Assembly (NCBI RefSeq): GCF_026262505.1
Contig: NC_067207.1
Coordinates: 12,306,082 to 12,370,081 of the forward strand
Direction of reading: 5' to 3'
From: Trichomonas vaginalis G3
Lineage: Eukaryota; Parabasalia; Trichomonadida; Trichomonadidae
Length of the DNA stretch: 64,000 nucleotides
The notes under the pieces were generated by a model. The model worked only from the letters and a program-made list of their open reading frames with translations, was not told where the DNA came from and searched no databases. Shown here piece after piece: positions 58,497 to 64,000 of the stretch (position 1 is the stretch's first letter; the number at the start of each line of letters is the position of its first letter). The translations under genes and the position numbers were made by a program.

Positions 58497-58862
58497 AGAA
58501 TATTAATATGTTTGTTTTCTCATATTTATATTTTTGAAACTGTACAATTCTATATACCACCATAATCTTGTCAATTCATGCAGTTGAAGATTTGACAATC
58601 TATTGATATATATATTGATGGATATAGTTTCGATATTACCTCAGCAGAAATTTTATAATATAGGGTGTCAGGAAACCTAGTTAGCATCTCAGGGCCTGAA
58701 AATGATATAAATCTTATTCTTTTTCCCTAATAATCTTTACTAATAATAGGTAATTATATCATATGGGATGATGGATGAAATATAAGTATTGGATGAGAAA
58801 ATAATGATTTAATTTTTAAAAAAAAAAATCAATTAAAAAATTTATAAAAAAATCAATTAAAT
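58497..58862. other. Intergenic, 366 bp
   Basis: AT-rich, poly-A tracts near 58815-58860; nothing recognised. Confidence 0.4.
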
Positions 58863-59002
58863 GAATTTCAGTGGAGAAAACTTAGTTATTTTAGATGGCG
58901 AAGAAACAAAAGATTTGCTCTCCTTTTGCTTGGGATTCTTCTTCTGGTCCATCATTTCATCGTAATCCTTCCAATAATAGTATGAAATTCTTCTTCCTGG
59001 TA
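58863..59002 (-). pseudogene. Fragment copied from the Ser/Glu-rich gene at 61830
   Basis: About 140 bp align in the same orientation with 62465-62605 of the downstream gene. Shared words include TTTTAGATGGCGA, CTTCTTCTGGTCCATCATTT and GAAATTCTTCTTCC. Differences include small losses, such as a codon block near 58913, so it is dead. It abuts the next fragment directly. Confidence 0.8.
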
Positions 59003-59183
59003 TTACACCACAATTAGCTGAATGTGATAGTAACCATAAGCGTTATCAAGTTTTTCAAAATGTGTTTTAATCAATTGTTGAAAGATATGGATCCATTCCA
59101 GGTGCATTAGCACTTAAACGTGCATATGATGAAGTTACATTTAATTTACAACATTGTATTGAAGAAAGGAAGCATAAAAATCA
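59003..59183 (+). pseudogene. Fragment copied from the TSNAXIP1-like gene at 57537
   Basis: About 180 bp align in the same orientation with 57710-57895, with words such as CAATTAGCTGAATG and CGTTATCAAGTTTTTCAAAA. One codon for Gln is now a stop (TTTTAATC). It joins the preceding fragment without spacer. Confidence 0.8.
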
Positions 59184-59281
59184 ATTTTTTCGAATTGACA
59201 CTTATTCATTCCTGCGGAATGTCTGATGGAGATAGTTTCTGTTTTTAAAGGTCGAAGAATAAAAATTACTTTTTACTTTTT

Positions 59282-61075
59282 TTATGAAAATATTATTTGA
59301 TAGAAAAGATGAACATATAAAAATGTATCAAATACAGATTTTGTTTTCTGTTTATTGATTTTAATAAGTATTTCTGGTGTTAAACATATGAAAAAATCAT
59401 TTTCGAAAGGTGAAGTAGTCATTTCTGACATATATACTAGAGCTAGTTGTTTGCATGCTTTTATTGTTTTATCACATATTGTTCGGAAGATAAAAATATC
59501 TGAATAGGATTGAGTAAAGAAATATGTTGCATTGTTGTTTTGGCAATTGTTCTGAAATATACAATCTTCAATATAAAGAGTGTGGTCACAAAAACCTTGC
59601 ATATGAATTATTCCATATTTAACATCTGTGTGAGTATTATTTATGATATTAGATCTCTTCAGTTTAGCACTTGAGTATTCAAAATAAACTGCAGAGAATT
59701 CTGTTGCATGACATGAATCAATATAACAACAATTTACATTTTCATAGTCAACCCAATTACAATAAATAGCTGATCCTACTCTGGTTTGACACTTTGAAAA
59801 ATTCACTGCTGTAATATTTATTTTTCCATGGTGTTGGTATATTGAACCTTCATAACTATTATTGCAGAAGGAAATAGAACCTTCAGTAACTGTACTATTC
59901 CCCAACTACAATATATGAAGCTATCTGAGTTATTAAAAGAGTAAAAATGGTCATTAACAAAATGAAGAGAACTTAAAATACTTATAGTACCGTTACCATC
60001 GGAGAAATAGTTTTGTTCTGATAATATGTAATAATCATATGCTCTTTGGAAGTTAATTGCATAATCAGACAAATCTTTAAAAATTGATTTATAAATAAAC
60101 GCGTTATTTTCATCATAAATGTTTGGATTGTTGTAAACAGAAATTCATCAAAAGTGACACCTCAGAAAAGCTAAAATATTGAATTTTTGGAACTTTTGAT
60201 AGAGCACGTTTTTAAATATTAATTAAAGTAAATGTATATTTTGTAAAGATTCTTTTTAATAAAAAAATAAAATTTTGAAGAAGAACACAAAATCTTCTGA
60301 AAAATAATATCACATAAACTCATATTATTTTCTAATATATAACTATTTTATATAAAAATCAAATTCAATGATCTTAAAAGCGAAGGATAAACCTCAAAAT
60401 TTACGAATATAATGAGTGGGAATATAATGCTTATCTATCATAAAACCATATGAAATATCAATTTTTGCTTTACGCCTAATTTTTGACGACAATTAGCAAA
60501 AAATGTTAAATGTTAACACTCAGTCCATTTGAATATGAAAAATAAAATTGACTTTGATTAAATGTTTTTATTTATCATGCAATTCTTCTTGCTAATTGTC
60601 GTCAAAAATTAGGCGTAAAGCAAAAATTAATATTTCATATGGTTTTATGATAGATAAGCATTATATTTTCACTCATTATATTCGTAAATTTTGAGGTTTA
60701 TCCTTCGCTTTTAAGATCATTGAATTTGATTTTTATATAAAATAGTTATATATTAGAAAATAATATGAGTTTATGTGATATTATTTTTCAGAAGATTTCA
60801 TTCTATATGCCTATGAAAAGTACTCTCAAAACTAACTTTTTCCTAATTATAATTAAATCTAGAATATTGTATTATGCTTAGTATTATTTCATTTTTCTCA
60901 TTCAATTTAGAATTTACAAATGTCAAAAAATTGAGAGCTGTCACTTTTGATGAATTTCTGTTTACAACAGGATTAATTTCGGTAATAGGTTTGGGGCTTG
61001 TGACACTAAAATATCGTCCCAAAAATTGTTCATAAGATTCTATCAAATGATTTCTAGACTTATATTAATTAATTT
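59282..61075 (-). pseudogene. Pmp-like beta-helix family gene remnant, split by a transposon
   Basis: Before insertion it read from about 61075 (SRNHLIESYEQFLGRYF, TSPKPITEINP), across the element, to SDYAINFQRAYDYYILSEQN. After one frame change near 59905 came NSTVTEGSISFCNNSYEGS, VNFSKCQTRVGSAIYC and KRSNIINNTHTDVKYGII to the stop at 59282. It is a paralogue of 46403-47360, about 60 percent identical along its length. The palindromic element at 60129-60969 sits in it with a 4-bp duplication. Confidence 0.75.
60129..60969. mobile_element. Long-palindrome transposon derivative, copy C (841 bp)
   Basis: The ends TGTTGTAAACAG and the exact complement CTGTTTACAACA are flanked by GGAT duplications (60125-60128 and 60970-60973). 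The left arm is complete, but the centre is deleted at about 60593, where TTCTTGC of one arm is joined to CTAATTGTCGTC of the other. The remaining palindrome is shorter than in copies A and B. The uninterrupted paralogue at 47210-47290 shows the empty site and confirms the insertion. Confidence 0.85.
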
Positions 61076-61829
61076 TATGTTATTAACTGCATAAACTCAA
61101 ACTATTCAATTTATTTTCAACAAAATTTCCTAATAGATGCATTACAATTCAAGTAGGTATCATTGCAATGAAATCTCATAAATTTAACTTTTTAGCATGA
61201 CCCTGAAAATAAAAAATTATCATATTCGTCTGACGAAAATGATAATTTTGTCACTTTTCCAGACAAAATAATAATCCTTCATTTTGTGGTAGAAATAAAG
61301 TGTATTAATATTTACAACCATTATGAATACTTATTCTCCATAGAGTTGAAGATGATTATTGTGAGTGATAAATAGTCAGTCGTATGAAATTGAGATGTTT
61401 TATTAATAAAAAGCGAAAACAATAATATAAGCATATACAGCATTAACATATAAACGGCTTTTTTCCTTCTTGATTTGCTGATTAGATTTTGTAAGTTGGC
61501 AGTAGTGTATGCATCTACATTGTAATCATTATTTTAAGACTAATTTCTCCCCAATATTCAACATATTAATTTAGAGATCTATGTGAAATTGCATATAATA
61601 AATCATGTGATAACATCATTTTTAATGATCATATTGGTGTAGATACTATATCGATAGGAAATTAATAATATAAAGCTCAATTAAAAAAATTGATTTTGAT
61701 GTGTTTTTGAAATGTTCCGTGTAAACTATTCAATTATATTGAATTTTTAAATAAATTTCGGAAATATTAATAAAAAATCAAATTTTTTTACACATAAATA
61801 TATATATACAAAATATAAAAATAAAAAAG
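61076..61829. other. Intergenic, 750 bp
   Basis: AT-rich; nothing recognised apart from the upstream remnant of the Pmp-like pseudogene. Confidence 0.4.
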
Positions 61830-64000
61830 TTATTTTTGATAGTTAATTGGCGGCTGGTTACCCCAGTCCAATCGCTGTTTGAGCATTGCAAGCATTCCTC
61901 TGCTTTCAAGGGACAATTCTCCGCCTTCTTCATTCTTATCTTTCTTAGGTTTCAGTTTAGGAGATGTGTGTTTAAGTTCTATCTTGTCGTAGTTGATTGG
62001 TCGTTCGTCTTCACTGTCATCTGAGTCACTCCTCTTCAGCCATTTAGATCGAGGCCTGTCTGCGACTTTCTTTCGCTTAGACTGTGAATTTTCAACTTCA
62101 AAATCGTTTTCGTCGTTTTGTTTGTCCAGGAATGACAAATCTAATTCATCACTCGTATCACTATCATTGTCTTTGTCAATAAATTTATTCTTAAAAACCG
62201 TCATTTCTTTTGGCGGTTTAATTGAAATTGACCTCGACTTGGTCGATGGTGATAAAAGGTGTTTCTTGACTGGCGAAAGGTGTACAACTGGAAGCAATCG
62301 GATTTCCTTGTTTTCTGTGTCTTTCTCCTTTGGAATTGAGATGAATTTCTCGCTGTCTTCTGTTTCTTGCAAGAATTTCGACTCTTTCTTAGTTTTATCG
62401 GCATTTTCATGCTTATCAGTTACGAATTTACCGTACCTCTTCACTCTGGATGTAGGAATGTACCTGAATTTCTGTGGAGAAGACTTAGTAATTTTAGATG
62501 GCGATGAAACAAGAGAAGCGCCTTCCTTTTGCTTAGGACTCTTCTTCTGGTCCATCATTTCATCGTAATTCTTCCAAGTATCGCATGAAATTCTTCTTCC
62601 AGGTGAATTCTTCGCTCCATTCTTACCAACAGGCGATTTCTCGTCATTACTTGGCATCTTAGGTGAATGCAAACTCTCTAACTCGCTCGTTGTCTCATTA
62701 TTATACCCACTATCGTCTTCATCTGAATAATTCGTCTTTGGAATCACGAGAGGAGGAGCAGGAGCAGTCTTACGAGGTGGAACATAGTCAGAGTCAGAAT
62801 CTGATGATGTTCCGTAGTACTTTACCTGCTTCTTTGGCTGTGGAGGAGGAGATGATGAAACAGTTAAGAATTTGTCATCATCGTCGCTCTCTTCTTCGGC
62901 CAACTTGATGTCCCTCTTCGCAGGCTGAACGATTACAAGCTTAGGATCTACAGAAGGAGGTTCTACGTCTGAATTAATTGTCAGATAAAACGCTCCGTTC
63001 GATTCTTTGACTTTTACATCGCTTGTATCGATATTTAAGAACTCCGGACATTTCTTCATGTCACTTTCATCGTTCTTTTCTTGTTTCTTCGGTTGTTCTT
63101 CTGGATTTTCCTTCTTTACTTGGTTTTCTGGCGGTGTTAGCTCTTGTTGTGGCTTCTGCTCTGTCTGTTCTATATCAGAGTTGATCGTGAGATAGAATGC
63201 TCCATTGGATTCTTTGATTTTGACATCTGATGTGTCAATATTAAGGAATTCCTTGGAAATTTGTTTCGGCTCTTCTGTGATTTGTGTATTGGCTACTTGT
63301 TGGGTTGTTTCGCCATTCAAATCTCGTGTTTTTGCAATTATTGGTTGATTATTAACTTTTTCTTCAACTTTCTCAACGAGATCTGTAGAATTGTTTGCAG
63401 AATCATTGTTTTTGTGGTGTTTCTTCGAATGTTTCTTCTTTTTCTGCTCATCATTGGAAATATTTTGTTTGGAGCTTTCTTCTTTGGAAGAACTGGATTC
63501 TTCCTTTGGCGGAGGCTTTGTTTGGACCTTTTCCGATGAAGAACTCTCAGAATCTGAAGAAATTGAGGAATTATTTTTAATAATTTCTTGGATTTGTGGC
63601 TTTTCATTGTTTTCTTCAACAATTTCGGCCTTCTCGGAGTCAGATGATGAATCAGATTTGTTGATTTCCTTGACTTCCAAATTCTGACTCGAATTCTCTT
63701 TTTCTTCCTTAGGAATTGGTTTTTCCTCTGAAGATGACGGTGATGAAGAGCTCAAATTCATATCGTTGACGATCAAATCCGCAATTTTCTTTGAATCAGG
63801 CAAAGGAGGACTTTGGAGGACCTCTGAGTCAGACGAAGATGATGAAGTCTCTTTAACTGGCTGTTTGGGTTCTTCTTTTGGCTTTTCTTCCTCTTTTGGA
63901 ATTTCTGGCTCGATATTCTTGGACTTTTTGCCTTTTCTTGTGGATTTCTTTGTACCTTTCTTTCCACTCTTTGTAGTTTTCGGTGAAATGACCTCTTCTA
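61830..64000 (-). CDS. Ser/Glu/Lys-rich low-complexity protein, 5' part beyond the window
   Basis: The frame is open from the right window edge to the stop at 61830, at least 723 codons. No ATG marks the start (the first apparent one is TTG), so the gene begins beyond 64000. It is mainly acidic/basic low complexity (SSSSDSE, KKKKHSKKHHKN, EEKPIPKEE). Two near-identical copies of a 28-residue motif, EFLNIDTSDVK.KESNGAF then YLTINSD.E, occur about 80 residues apart. The C-terminal end ESRGMLAMLKQRLDWGNQPP looks conserved and globular. The protein is probably nuclear and a phosphorylation target; family unknown. Part of it was copied to 58863-59002. Confidence 0.75.
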   Translation of the reverse strand, partial: EEVISPKTTKSGKKGTKKSTRKGKKSKNIEPEIPKEEEKPKEEPKQPVKETSSSSSDSEVLQSPPLPDSKKIADLIVNDMNLSSSSPSSSEEKPIPKEEKENSSQNLEVKEINKSDSSSDSEKAEIVEENNEKPQIQEIIKNNSSISSDSESSSSEKVQTKPPPKEESSSSKEESSKQNISNDEQKKKKHSKKHHKNNDSANNSTDLVEKVEEKVNNQPIIAKTRDLNGETTQQVANTQITEEPKQISKEFLNIDTSDVKIKESNGAFYLTINSDIEQTEQKPQQELTPPENQVKKENPEEQPKKQEKNDESDMKKCPEFLNIDTSDVKVKESNGAFYLTINSDVEPPSVDPKLVIVQPAKRDIKLAEEESDDDDKFLTVSSSPPPQPKKQVKYYGTSSDSDSDYVPPRKTAPAPPLVIPKTNYSDEDDSGYNNETTSELESLHSPKMPSNDEKSPVGKNGAKNSPGRRISCDTWKNYDEMMDQKKSPKQKEGASLVSSPSKITKSSPQKFRYIPTSRVKRYGKFVTDKHENADKTKKESKFLQETEDSEKFISIPKEKDTENKEIRLLPVVHLSPVKKHLLSPSTKSRSISIKPPKEMTVFKNKFIDKDNDSDTSDELDLSFLDKQNDENDFEVENSQSKRKKVADRPRSKWLKRSDSDDSEDERPINYDKIELKHTSPKLKPKKDKNEEGGELSLESRGMLAMLKQRLDWGNQPPINYQK

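Noticed and set aside
1-64000. CRISPR arrays, bacterial operons, Shine-Dalgarno sites
   Set aside because: The genes and promoters are eukaryotic (trichomonad). The repeat arrays present are minisatellites or coding ankyrin units.

Overview
The window looks like nuclear DNA of a trichomonad, most likely Trichomonas vaginalis or a very close relative. It is AT-rich, and almost every gene is one uninterrupted reading frame with no convincing intron. Stop codons are often embedded in or followed by TAAA-type polyadenylation signals, and several genes have an initiator-like TCA(T/C)TTTT motif just upstream of the ATG. Lineage markers include a protein with the trichomonad initiator-binding domain (8697-9470, -), an ankyrin protein of the large family with a conserved N-terminal region (17764-19770, +), a BTB/discoidin-type protein (36052-37263, -) and relics of a Pmp-like beta-helix surface family.

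Genes, left to right: a 5'-incomplete Pmp-like pseudogene (1-887); an IQ/Trp-repeat cytoskeletal-type protein (1295-4411); an Ase1/PRC1/MAP65 microtubule bundler (6712-8157); the initiator-binding-domain protein; a karyopherin/exportin-like protein (12481-15060); a small coiled protein (15328-15702); a HAD phosphatase (15920-16768); the ankyrin protein; a PPP-family phosphatase with a Ser/Pro tail (20226-21482); a CHD-like remodeller with degenerate helicase motifs (22149-26918); an unknown protein (27790-28422); an rve/DDE transposase (30335-31429); a multi-pass membrane protein with a Pro/Gln-rich tail (34208-35698); the BTB/discoidin protein; a second exportin-like solenoid (37769-40549); an ankyrin pseudogene split by a hAT element (41461-44285); a membrane protein with a frame break (44917-46349); a Pmp-like pseudogene; a propeller/solenoid protein without a clear ATG (47688-49907); an ARM-repeat/uridine-kinase fusion (50491-53097); a 5-alpha-reductase-like enzyme (53504-54283); a tiny membrane protein; a TSNAXIP1-like coiled coil (57537-58496); another Pmp-like pseudogene split by a transposon; and a Ser/Glu/Lys-rich protein running off the right edge (61830-64000).

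The intergenic DNA is a transposon graveyard whose ends can be read to the base. Two hAT-type elements have exact 8-bp target duplications (9930-12197, 41833-43497). Both carry minisatellites and unusual GC-rich subterminal hairpins. Two Mutator-like elements have 9- and 10-bp duplications (4973-6458, 9501-9866), with further copies at 29227 and 32095. A TTAA-flanked 120-bp MITE lies at 21844-21963. A family of long-palindrome elements (32585-33838, 55335-56603, 60129-60969) has TGT...ACA ends and 4-bp duplications. This last family shares sequence with the DNA beside the DDE transposase gene, so it probably derives from a Ginger-like transposon.

The most unusual structure is at 31838-32084: four different, nearly perfect hairpins (20-26 bp arms) stand head to tail with 2-7 nt between them. 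The array is bounded by a 14-bp direct repeat and matches none of the other elements. The genes form no operons. They are independent housekeeping, cytoskeletal, transport, chromatin and surface functions on both strands.
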